A DNA stretch of 5,568 nt from Clostridiales bacterium (GTDB lineage Bacteria > Bacillota > Clostridia > Saccharofermentanales > Saccharofermentanaceae), in assembly GCA_016930475.1 (NCBI GenBank), contig JAFGGR010000176.1, positions 1 to 5,568 on the forward strand, written 5' to 3'. Below the pieces are notes generated by a model that was not told the DNA's origin, ran no database searches, and was given only the letters and a program-made list of their open reading frames with translations. This document shows positions 1 through 5,390 of the stretch, one piece after another. The stretch's first letter is position 1. Every line of letters starts with the position of its first letter. Made by a program: the position numbers and the translations under genes.

Positions 1-1511
1 ATGTCTACACCACGTCCGGCCATGTTGGTCGATATTGTGATTGCACCTTTTCGCCCGGCATCAGCGATGATCCGGGCTTCATGTTCGTCGCTTCGCGCGT
101 TGAGGACCTCAAGCGAGACTCCTTCTTTCCGAAGTCGCCCGGCGATCTCTTCGGATTCCTCGACGCTTGCGGTGCCGACAAGGATCGGTCTCCCGGTCGC
201 GTGAATGCGAAGGATCTCCTCGATCAGAAATCGATGCTTCACATCCCGGTGCGTAAAGATCACGTCGGGCAGATCCGCTCGTACGCAGGGCTTATTCGGA
301 TGGATCACGGTGACGGGCAGATCGTAGAACTGCGCGAACTCGGGCGCGGCAGATACCGCAGTCCCGGTCATGCCGCAAAATTCCGGGTACAGGTTGATAA
401 AATGCTGAAAAGTGACCTGATTCATGATCATGCCACTCGTGCGCTGTTTCACGTTCTCCTTGATCTCGACCGCTGCCTGAAGGCCGTCCGGCCACTGGCG
501 AAGTTTGGAGACCCGACCGGTAAAGGTGTCGACCAACTGGACTTGTCCGTCACGGACGATGTAATCGACATCCTTTTGGAGCAGGTGAAGGGCAGGGAGG
601 ATAACGTTGATCTGTGTCAGGATGTCGACCGAATTATCCGTCGGATTATCCGACGGATCAGTCAACGACTGTTCCGACGGATCACCCGACTCGTTTTCGA
701 AAAGGTTCTCGATCCCGAGATCCTTTTCGATCCGGAGGATTCCCTCGTCGGTCAGATAGATGTTCTCGGCGTATTCGTCTGTTTGATAGTGCAGGTCCGG
801 CTTCAATGCCCGAACTGCGGAGAAGAGTTCGGGACGGATGAGAACCTTCTCGGACTGCTCGCCGGCAATGACCATCGGGACACGCGCCTCGTCGATCATG
901 ATCGAATCGGCCTCGTCGATGATCGCGAAATGAAAGGGTCGGTGGGCGATGTCGGATTCATCCGTTGCCAGAAAGGTCCGGAGATAATCGAATCCGGCTT
1001 CACGCGCGGTCACATAGGTCACGTCACAGGCGTACGCGTCTTTGCGTTCCGGCGCGGAAGAGTTTTCCCGGACCGTTCCTACGGAAAGCCCGAGAAGATT
1101 GTAGATCGGACCCATCCACTGCGCGTCGCGGCCGACCAGATAATCATTAAAGGTCATAATGTGTACGCCCATCCCGGACAGGGCGCGAAGTGAAGCGACG
1201 AAGACGGCGACCATGGTCTTGCCCTCGCCGGTCGGAAGTTCGATGACACGCCGGTCATTCATCGCGAGCGCCGCCAGGAGTTGCGCGTCAAAGGGCGTTT
1301 CGTGAAGCGTTCGTTTAACCGCTTCAGAAACCAACGCAAAGGTCTCAGGAATCAGTGCCGTCAGGGGATCTCCCTCCGCAAGGCGCGCTCGGAGCACGGC
1401 GATCTTTTCGGGAAAATCCTCGGGAATCAGACCGGAAAAATCATGGGAATGTATTTTCCGAAGGATGTGTCGGAAAGAGCGAAGGTCGTTGTTGAGGTAT
1501 CTCATACTCAC
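1..1511 (-). CDS. SecA-like preprotein translocase ATPase, divergent/accessory type (partial, C-terminus beyond window)
   Basis: This is the N-terminal 503 residues of a SecA-family motor, the ATPase that drives proteins through the SecYEG channel. Numbering from the GTG start, Walker A is LPTGEGKT with GEGKT at 95-99, followed by FNDYLVGRDAQWMGP (about 121-135), a Walker B DEAD box at 199-202 inside a stretch reading IDEADSIMIDEARVP, a preprotein cross-linking region (about 222-375), GMTGTA (380-385), LVGTASVEESEE (about 444-455) and NMAGRGVD (496-503), where the window ends. Housekeeping SecA normally has MRTGEGKT, TNNEFGFDYLR, DEVDSILIDEARTP and MAGRGTDI; here these read LPTGEGKT, VTAREAGFDYLR, DEADSIMIDEARVP and MAGRGVD, so a divergent paralogue is more likely than the essential SecA. 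The GTG at 1509-1511 is preferred because AGGA (1520-1523) lies 8 nt upstream; an in-frame ATG follows two codons later (1505). It lies 59 nt after the transporter gene. The family is near certain, the accessory role is inferred. Confidence 0.9.
   Translation of the reverse strand, partial: MSMRYLNNDLRSFRHILRKIHSHDFSGLIPEDFPEKIAVLRARLAEGDPLTALIPETFALVSEAVKRTLHETPFDAQLLAALAMNDRRVIELPTGEGKTMVAVFVASLRALSGMGVHIMTFNDYLVGRDAQWMGPIYNLLGLSVGTVRENSSAPERKDAYACDVTYVTAREAGFDYLRTFLATDESDIAHRPFHFAIIDEADSIMIDEARVPMVIAGEQSEKVLIRPELFSAVRALKPDLHYQTDEYAENIYLTDEGILRIEKDLGIENLFENESGDPSEQSLTDPSDNPTDNSVDILTQINVILPALHLLQKDVDYIVRDGQVQLVDTFTGRVSKLRQWPDGLQAAVEIKENVKQRTSGMIMNQVTFQHFINLYPEFCGMTGTAVSAAPEFAQFYDLPVTVIHPNKPCVRADLPDVIFTHRDVKHRFLIEEILRIHATGRPILVGTASVEESEEIAGRLRKEGVSLEVLNARSDEHEARIIADAGRKGAITISTNMAGRGVD
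636..684. repeat. Palindromic short repeats inside the SecA-like gene
   Basis: ATCCGTCGGAT (636-646) and ATCCGACGGAT (648-658) are perfect 11-nt inverted arms separated by one base, and each arm is itself a dyad around its central base. A 12-nt direct repeat, TCCGACGGATCA, occurs at 649-660 and again 24 nt later at 673-684. The 24-nt spacing is eight codons, keeps the frame, and gives the Asp/Pro/Ser/Thr/Asn-rich stretch DPSEQSLTDPSDNPTDNS (about residues 277-294) in the preprotein-binding region. This looks like local expansion of a short repeat. Confidence 0.8.
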
Positions 1512-1519
1512 GGTAAAAG

Positions 1520-1523
1520 TCCT
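1520..1523 (-). promoter_or_regulatory. Ribosome binding site deciding the GTG start of the SecA-like gene
   Basis: On the minus strand AAAAGGA precedes the gene. AGGA is 8 nt from the GTG at 1509-1511 but 14 nt from the in-frame ATG at 1503-1505, so the GTG fits the spacing used by the other genes here. The site lies inside a small dyad, AAAAG-TC-CTTTT on the plus strand (1515-1526). Confidence 0.55.
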
Positions 1524-1526
1524 TTT

Positions 1527-1555
1527 CCGGTCGAATCCTTCAAGGTGACGACCGG
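1527..1555 (-). other. Inverted repeat in the gap between transporter and SecA-like genes
   Basis: CCGGTCG (1527-1533) and CGACCGG (1549-1555) are perfect 7-nt arms around 15 nt; the loop contains a further CCT/AGG pairing. The right arm can instead pair as GACCGG-CA-CCGGTC (1550-1563), so two mutually exclusive hairpins are possible. In the minus-strand transcript the hairpin ends right before the SecA-like ribosome binding site. No T-run follows, so a normal intrinsic terminator is unlikely; it may be an mRNA processing or translation-control stem, or chance. Confidence 0.4.
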
Positions 1556-1570
1556 CACCGGTCCGTTCTT

Positions 1571-2194
1571 CTATGCGGATTTTTCCGACGCTGTCCGGAA
1601 CTTGCCCATCGCGGCCATCAAAGCTTTGGTGACTGCCGTACCGATGATCAGGCTCGCCGCGATCTCGAAAACCGCGTTCGAGGTAATGAGCGCGGTGATG
1701 ATGACCCGGGCCGACCCGCCAAACATTTCTTGAACGGTCGCATTATTTCCGAACAAGAGGACCAAAGCACCGACAAACAGAGCGGTGTTTAGAATCGCTC
1801 CGCTTGCGGAAGCGACCATATACGGAAGGAATTTGTTCTCGGGGAATTTCATCATACCCTTAAAAATCAATCCGACCAGAAAGCCCATCAGAATACGCGG
1901 TACAAAACACAAAATGAAGGTGAAAAAAGGATTGATCGTCATCAATGCGGTCCCGAACGGCTCCAGGCCGAAACATTGGGCAAAGCTCGTCGCGCCGAAC
2001 ACTGCGCCGAGGATCGCTCCGGCGACCGGTCCCAGAAGGATCGCGCCGATCGCGACCGGGATCATCAGTAAAGTAATGGACACGATGCCGATCTTTAGAT
2101 ATCCGAGCGGCGTAAAAGCCATTAGGATAATGATCGCCGTCAACACAGCCATCTGAACCAGCTGCAAAGTCTTTTTACGTTGAACGTTCTCCAT
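1571..2194 (-). CDS. ECF transporter S component (substrate-binding membrane subunit), possibly pantothenate type
   Basis: A 207-residue, very hydrophobic protein with about six membrane segments (roughly 11-31, 36-54, 56-72, 88-112, 122-148, 163-192), the usual size and topology of an S component of an energy-coupling factor vitamin importer. Family-like traits are the TPLGYLKIGIVSITLLMIPV segment (28-47), the Gly-rich LLGPVAGAILGAVFGATSF (53-71), LNTALFVGALVLLFG (135-149) and a final helix with NAVFEIAASLIIGTAVTKAL (173-192). The overall pattern resembles PanT-like pantothenate S components, but the substrate cannot be read from sequence. No EcfA or EcfT gene is nearby, which is normal for group II ECF systems that share one energizing module. 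The start at 2194 is chosen over an upstream in-frame ATG (2266) because AAGGAGG (2204-2210) lies 9 nt before it, and because the longer form would begin inside the predicted promoter. It is followed by the SecA-like gene on the same strand. Confidence 0.85.
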   Translation of the reverse strand: MENVQRKKTLQLVQMAVLTAIIILMAFTPLGYLKIGIVSITLLMIPVAIGAILLGPVAGAILGAVFGATSFAQCFGLEPFGTALMTINPFFTFILCFVPRILMGFLVGLIFKGMMKFPENKFLPYMVASASGAILNTALFVGALVLLFGNNATVQEMFGGSARVIITALITSNAVFEIAASLIIGTAVTKALMAAMGKFRTASEKSA

Positions 2195-2203
2195 AACCGG
2201 AAA

Positions 2204-2210
2204 CCTCCTT
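2204..2210 (-). promoter_or_regulatory. Ribosome binding site of the ECF S component gene
   Basis: Perfect AAGGAGG on the minus strand, 9 nt before the ATG at 2192-2194. It sets the start 24 codons inside the longest possible open frame. Confidence 0.85.
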
Positions 2211-2231
2211 ACCCGACATATCGGATCGGGT
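2211..2231. other. Dyad at the transcription start of the ECF S component operon
   Basis: ACCCGA (2211-2216) and TCGGGT (2226-2231) are perfect 6-nt inverted arms around 9 nt. Position at about +1 to +21 of the predicted transcript would suit an operator for a repressor or a short 5' mRNA stem just ahead of the ribosome binding site. The arms are short, so chance is not excluded. Confidence 0.4.
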
Positions 2232-2237
2232 TGAGAT

Positions 2238-2266
2238 ATTATACTTCGATTCTCAAAGAAATACAA
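2238..2266 (-). promoter_or_regulatory. Sigma-A type promoter for the ECF S component / SecA-like operon
   Basis: On the minus strand TTGTAT (2261-2266) and TATAAT (2238-2243) are separated by exactly 17 nt. Transcription would begin near 2231, giving a leader of only about 36 nt, too short for a vitamin riboswitch. A dyad, ACCCGA (2211-2216) and TCGGGT (2226-2231), lies exactly in the start region and leader. Confidence 0.75.
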
Positions 2267-2295
2267 TATTTGTGCAATTTGTTTCGTGATTCCCT

Positions 2296-2324
2296 TTGCA
2301 TATCCGTGAACACGGCGTTATCAT
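2296..2324 (+). promoter_or_regulatory. Sigma-A type promoter for the PII-like / antiporter operon, with central dyad
   Basis: TTGCAT (2296-2301) and TATCAT (2319-2324) are separated by exactly 17 nt, predicting a start near 2331 and a leader of about 56 nt. The spacer holds a dyad, CCGTG (2304-2308) AA CACGG (2311-2315), placed where a repressor or MerR-like activator could act. This promoter points away from the minus-strand one at 2238-2266; the two -35 boxes are about 30 bp apart. Confidence 0.65.
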
Positions 2325-2346
2325 GGTTAGCGGACTCACCTTGGGA

Positions 2347-2360
2347 AGGGCAAGTGCCCT
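2347..2360 (+). other. Small hairpin in the leader of the PII-like gene
   Basis: AGGGCA and TGCCCT flank AG (2347-2360). In RNA this would give a 5-bp GC-rich stem with a four-base loop, 12 nt before the AGGAGG ribosome binding site (2373-2378). There is no T-run, so it is not a terminator. Function unknown. Confidence 0.35.
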
Positions 2361-2386
2361 CATTCGAAAAACAGGAGGACAATGCG

Positions 2387-2737
2387 ATGGAAAAGCCGAT
2401 GCAATTGCTGGTTTTGATCTTAAATAAGAAGGATTGTCTGGAAGAACTGTTGGACACCCTGATCGATGTCGGCGTCAAAGGTGCGACGGTGCTCGAGAGT
2501 ACCGGGATGGCCCGGATCGTCGGCGAGGATACCCGGAGCCTTTTCGGTTCGATCCGTATGCTGGTCGATCCCGATCTGGAGTCGAACAAAACCATCCTGA
2601 TGGCGGTCGACGAGCCGCTGATCGAGAAGGTGCGGTTTACCGTGAATGAGGTTCTCGGAGGGTTGGATAAACCCGATACCGCAGTGCTTTTTGGCCTTCC
2701 GATCACGTTTTTTGACGGGAAGGTGTCCAAGGAATGA
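2387..2737 (+). CDS. PII-like small signalling protein paired with cation antiporter
   Basis: A 116-residue soluble protein with the layout of the PII/PII-like ferredoxin-type fold: a first strand MQLLVLILNKKD (5-16), a helix with LEELLDTLIDVGV (18-30), then KGATVLESTGMARIV (31-45) matching the strand and T-loop base that in classical PII reads G-x-G-M-T-V-x-E-x-x-G. A strand NKTILMAVDE (67-76), a helix (77-90) and LDKPDTAVLFGLPI (93-106), in the place of IGDGKIFVLPV of GlnB, complete the fold. The T-loop region (about 46-66) differs from GlnB and shows no equivalent of the uridylylated Tyr51 context, so this is a PII-like protein, not GlnB/GlnK. Members of this superfamily usually form trimers, bind nucleotides and control a membrane partner; here the partner is probably the antiporter, which overlaps by 4 nt. 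AGGAGG (2373-2378) lies 8 nt before the chosen ATG. The fold is judged from sequence pattern only; ligand unknown. Confidence 0.8.
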   Translation: MEKPMQLLVLILNKKDCLEELLDTLIDVGVKGATVLESTGMARIVGEDTRSLFGSIRMLVDPDLESNKTILMAVDEPLIEKVRFTVNEVLGGLDKPDTAVLFGLPITFFDGKVSKE

Positions 2738-3963
2738 CAGATACACTGCTTTGTCTGGCGATATTCATTGTCGTCGGATTTATCGGCTCCGCGCTCGCGC
2801 ACCGCATTCATTTTCCGGCGGTCACGGGATATCTGGTCGCCGGATTGATCCTCGGTCTGACCGGGATCATTTCCAAGGAGACGCTGTCACATTTTGACAT
2901 TCTCGCCGACCTGGCGCTCGGCTTTATCGCTTTTTCGATCGGCAGTGAATTTAAGCTGGATTTTTTGAAAAAGGTAGGAGCGGCGCCGATCATTATCACT
3001 TTATTTGAGGCGTTCGGAGCGGTCCTGGTCCTCGATATCCTCCTGATCGCGATCGGCGTTCCGCTTCCGGTCGCACTGCTTCTCGGCGCGATCGGCGCGG
3101 CGACCGCGCCGGCGGCGACTCTGATGGTCGTTCGGCAGTATAAGGCGGACGGTCCGGTCACGAGAATGCTCTTGCCGGTCGTCGCGATGGACGATGCGGC
3201 AGCGTTGATCGCTTTTTCCGTTTCCGCCGCGATCGCGCAAATGATCGCCTCGGATCACGGGATATCGATCGCCCCGATGCTCTTGACTCCGCTATTGGAA
3301 GTCGGAGGATCACTTGCGCTCGGCTGTGTTATCGGAGCGGTTGCCGCATTTTTCTTAAGAAGATTTAAAAACGACGGAGACCGCCTCGGGCTGGCCTTCG
3401 CGGTCGTCATGGGCGGTGTCGGTCTGTCCGCGCTCCTTGGATTATCGGCACTGCTGGTGTGCATGATGACCGGCGCGGTTTTCGCGAATCTGAGCCGCCA
3501 GTCGGTTAAACTCTTTAAAGTGTCTGACGCAGTCACCCCGCCGCTTTTTCTGATGTTCTTTGTGCTTTCCGGTGCCGAGCTTGACGTCACTGTTCTGAAG
3601 AGCATCGGTCTGATCGGGATCGTGTATATCGTCGCACGTGTTTTCGGCAAGGTGATCGGGAGCTACGTAGGCGCGCGCATCGCGCGTGTCGAGCCGGTGG
3701 TTCGAAATTACCTCGGATTGATGTTGGTGCCTCAGGCCGGCGTCGCGATCGGGCTGTCACTGATCGCACTTCGGATCCTCCCGGAATACGGCGCGACGAT
3801 CCGCGCGGTCATTCTTTGCGCGACGCTGATCTACGAGTTGACGGGACCGCTGATCACAAAGGCGGCACTGGTGAAGGCGGGAGAGATCGCGCCCTCGCGA
3901 TCCGGCCGATCGAAAAAGGATCCCTCTCCAACGAATCCTCCCCAGAGCGAGATTACCGAATAG
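2734..3963 (+). CDS. CPA2-family monovalent cation:proton antiporter (Kef/NapA type, no regulatory C-terminal domain)
   Basis: A 409-residue inner-membrane protein with about 12-13 membrane segments, the Na_H_Exchanger fold, expected to exchange Na+ or K+ for H+. Visible family traits are HRIHFPAVTGYLVAGLILG (23-41), FIAFSIGSEF (64-73), a broken-helix segment GAATAPAATL (121-130), the ion-binding Asp pair D153-D154 in VVAMDDAAALIAFS, FFVLSGAELD (275-284), a conserved Arg/Lys in ARVFGK (301-306) and LVPQAGVAIGL (331-341). The two acidic residues suggest an electrogenic NapA-like mechanism, but cation choice cannot be read from sequence. The protein ends about 25 residues after the last membrane helix in a polar Ser/Lys/Pro tail, without the TrkA-N/TrkA-C (RCK) domains that regulate KefB/KefC. 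The ATG at 2734 overlaps the TGA of the PII-like gene (ATGA) and is preceded by AAGGTG (2720-2725) with 8-nt spacing. The protein may be regulated by its upstream partner. Confidence 0.92.
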   Translation: MTDTLLCLAIFIVVGFIGSALAHRIHFPAVTGYLVAGLILGLTGIISKETLSHFDILADLALGFIAFSIGSEFKLDFLKKVGAAPIIITLFEAFGAVLVLDILLIAIGVPLPVALLLGAIGAATAPAATLMVVRQYKADGPVTRMLLPVVAMDDAAALIAFSVSAAIAQMIASDHGISIAPMLLTPLLEVGGSLALGCVIGAVAAFFLRRFKNDGDRLGLAFAVVMGGVGLSALLGLSALLVCMMTGAVFANLSRQSVKLFKVSDAVTPPLFLMFFVLSGAELDVTVLKSIGLIGIVYIVARVFGKVIGSYVGARIARVEPVVRNYLGLMLVPQAGVAIGLSLIALRILPEYGATIRAVILCATLIYELTGPLITKAALVKAGEIAPSRSGRSKKDPSPTNPPQSEITE

Positions 3964-3966
3964 TAT

Positions 3967-4740
3967 TTACACGGAAGTGCCTGCGGCATCCACGGAGGGT
4001 TGCCGACTCCTCAGAAAGTCGGAAATTGCCCAAGGAAGATAGAGAATGGCCCAAATAAGAAAGAGCAACATAAACAATGGGAAAAGATACCCCGGATTCC
4101 CGCACAGATTTTCGAAAAGCTCGAGGGGAGTGTCCTTCGGCGCTTCGCGCAGGAAGAGATAGTTACTGCCCAAGATGTGATTCAGTCCAAACACCGGCAC
4201 GACGAAAATCATCAGGATCCCGAAGCATTTCGGCAGGTTCTTGAAATTCGGGCGAAATTTGTCGCTCCAGACCCAGATGGCGGGAATCAGGAGCAACAGG
4301 GAATGAACGGTCACGGAGTGCAGGTACTGGAAACTGAAAAACGGATAGATGCCCCAATCCGGCGTCGCCAGCGCGGCGAATGCTCCGGGCAGGCACAGCG
4401 CATACCCGAAGTCCTTGAGGAGTTGTTTTCCGCTGAAGATGGCTGCCAGTTCCATCCAGATCGACAGAGAGCAAAGGTGTAAGGGAAGCATTTCGACGAC
4501 CGTGTAGTGTCCGATGATCGCCGCCCATATCCACCGGGAGATCTCGAGTACGGCGGCGACGATGATCAGGACCATCTGGACCCGGTGACTGATCGTTTTT
4601 CCGCCCCTTCGGAGGAGGAGTACCGTAATGATGATGACGGTAAGCGAGCAGAGGAGCCAGAACAGATGCGTCGAGCCGAAATTGGGCGTGCCAACACCTT
4701 CGGGAAGCTCGGATGAGTGCGTCCAGAACAGTTCAGGCAT
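3967..4740 (-). CDS. YwaF/TMEM164-family integral membrane protein
   Basis: A 257-residue protein with about seven membrane segments (near 25-43, 53-75, 83-101, 110-126, 140-158, 172-190, 218-238). It matches the TIGR02206/YwaF family by the motif LPLHLCS (85-91), LPGAFAALATPD (117-128), FPFFSFQYLHS-like residues 133-142, the loop GLNHILGSNYLFLREAP (185-201) and the end LLFLIWAILYLPW (225-237). Length and topology are normal for the family. YwaF has no established bacterial function; the family belongs with eukaryotic TMEM164, reported as a Cys-dependent ether-phospholipid acyltransferase, and Cys90 with His88 and His141/His146 are the obvious candidates for a comparable site. That catalytic role is inference. 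The start is fixed by AAGGAGG (4749-4755) 8 nt upstream, in the 17-nt gap after the PH-domain gene, so the two are probably co-transcribed. Its stop lies 3 bp from that of the convergent antiporter gene. Confidence 0.85.
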   Translation of the reverse strand: MPELFWTHSSELPEGVGTPNFGSTHLFWLLCSLTVIIITVLLLRRGGKTISHRVQMVLIIVAAVLEISRWIWAAIIGHYTVVEMLPLHLCSLSIWMELAAIFSGKQLLKDFGYALCLPGAFAALATPDWGIYPFFSFQYLHSVTVHSLLLLIPAIWVWSDKFRPNFKNLPKCFGILMIFVVPVFGLNHILGSNYLFLREAPKDTPLELFENLCGNPGYLFPLFMLLFLIWAILYLPWAISDFLRSRQPSVDAAGTSV

Positions 4741-4757
4741 ATGAAAGTCCTCCTTAA

Positions 4758-5375
4758 CTAATCCTTCGGATCGTACTTGGTGTTGTAACCGGGGTTATTG
4801 TCGGGTCGCATTGCGTTGGGGTAGGAGATATCGGTTTGAATGTCTAATGACATTTGCTTGATTCGCTTGAAAACCTCGTACGGTTCGGAGATATGATGGA
4901 GCGCTCCGGCTTGTATCGAAATCGTATTGTTTCCGGAGTTGTCTGCCCGTGAAAACGGGGTCAGACGGACGGTGCCGCAGTTGCGGAGCTTTTCGATGAT
5001 GCCGACCCGAACGCTCGGTTCCCGGACCTGTGAGAACTCGACGAGCTTGATGTCCCGTCCGATGATGCCGGAAGCGATATAGATGCGCTTATCCGTAATG
5101 GCGTATTCAATATAATTCCAATTGATAAATCGATAGATCGGCCCGATGATCGCGATCCAGACCGGCATGAGGTGGAGAAGAAAGAAGGGGATGATGAAAA
5201 AGCCCATCGAACCGAACCCGTCTCCTTGCATGAACGCGAATATAAATATCGAATCAAAGGCGCCCCAAACCAAGGCGATCAGATAGAAGAACGGTTGGCC
5301 GATGACATAGGTGACGCGATCCGGCTTGCCTTCCCAGATGAGATGTTCATTGATGTCCAGCATCGATCGAATCAT
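4758..5375 (-). CDS. Bacterial PH-domain membrane protein (bPH_2/YdbS-like)
   Basis: A 205-residue protein. Residues 8-19 (INEHLIWEGKPD) are the typical entry motif of the bPH_2 family. Two membrane hairpin helices follow (about 24-49 and 57-84), then a cytoplasmic bacterial PH domain (about 87-176) starting NYIEYAITDKRIYIASG and containing REPSVRVGIIEKLRNCGTVRL and a last helix EPYEVFKRIKQM. The polar tail DIQTDISYPNAMRPDNNPGYNTKYDPKD-like segment (178-205) resembles tails seen in Firmicute relatives. Function of this class is not settled; bacterial PH domains of this type are thought to act at the membrane or in protein assembly. The start is supported by AAAGGAG (5384-5390), 8 nt upstream. 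It is the first gene of the likely operon with the YwaF-family gene. The upstream palindrome and extended -10 promoter suggest its own regulation. Confidence 0.85.
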   Translation of the reverse strand: MIRSMLDINEHLIWEGKPDRVTYVIGQPFFYLIALVWGAFDSIFIFAFMQGDGFGSMGFFIIPFFLLHLMPVWIAIIGPIYRFINWNYIEYAITDKRIYIASGIIGRDIKLVEFSQVREPSVRVGIIEKLRNCGTVRLTPFSRADNSGNNTISIQAGALHHISEPYEVFKRIKQMSLDIQTDISYPNAMRPDNNPGYNTKYDPKD

Positions 5376-5383
5376 AATCGAGA

Positions 5384-5390
5384 CTCCTTT
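5384..5390 (-). promoter_or_regulatory. Ribosome binding site of the PH-domain gene, overlapping a palindrome
   Basis: AAAGGAG on the minus strand, 8 nt before the ATG. Its three A residues form the end of the dyad arm at 5388-5396, and GGAG could pair with CUCC at the other end of that same arm (5393-5396), so access to the site may depend on which RNA fold forms. Confidence 0.6.

Noticed and set aside
81..1193. Long open frame (370 codons) on the plus strand opposite the SecA-like gene
   Set aside because: It is the antisense shadow of a gene with clear SecA motifs. The translation has no recognisable domain, is rich in Arg/Asp/Gly as expected of an antisense frame, and has no ribosome binding site at its start.
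1281..1733. 150-codon plus-strand open frame across the SecA-like / transporter junction
   Set aside because: Antisense to two real genes and to their gap, with no ribosome binding site or family pattern.
2195..2266. N-terminal extension of the ECF S component to an upstream ATG at 2266
   Set aside because: The extension overlaps the promoter, has a polar non-family sequence, and the perfect AAGGAGG lies before the internal ATG at 2194.
2195..2386. Riboswitch in the divergent intergenic region
   Set aside because: Both predicted leaders are under 60 nt and show only small simple stems; no conserved riboswitch core could be recognised.
2239..2811. 190-codon open frame on the minus strand across the PII-like gene
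   Set aside because: It spans the divergent promoter region and lies antisense to a gene with good start signals; Ser/Arg/Thr-rich with no family pattern.
3669..3686. GC-rich alternating purine-pyrimidine stretch in the antiporter gene (possible Z-DNA or dyad)
   Set aside because: It is short and simply encodes Gly-Ala-Arg-Ile-Ala-Arg with GC-rich codons like those around it.
4003..4022. Hairpin CCGACT / AGTCGG as a terminator for the antiporter gene
   Set aside because: Only six pairs, inside the YwaF-family coding sequence, and no T-run follows on either strand.
4000..4482. 160-codon open frame on the plus strand opposite the YwaF-family gene
   Set aside because: Gln/Glu/Arg-rich antisense shadow; the minus strand carries an unmistakable YwaF-family protein.
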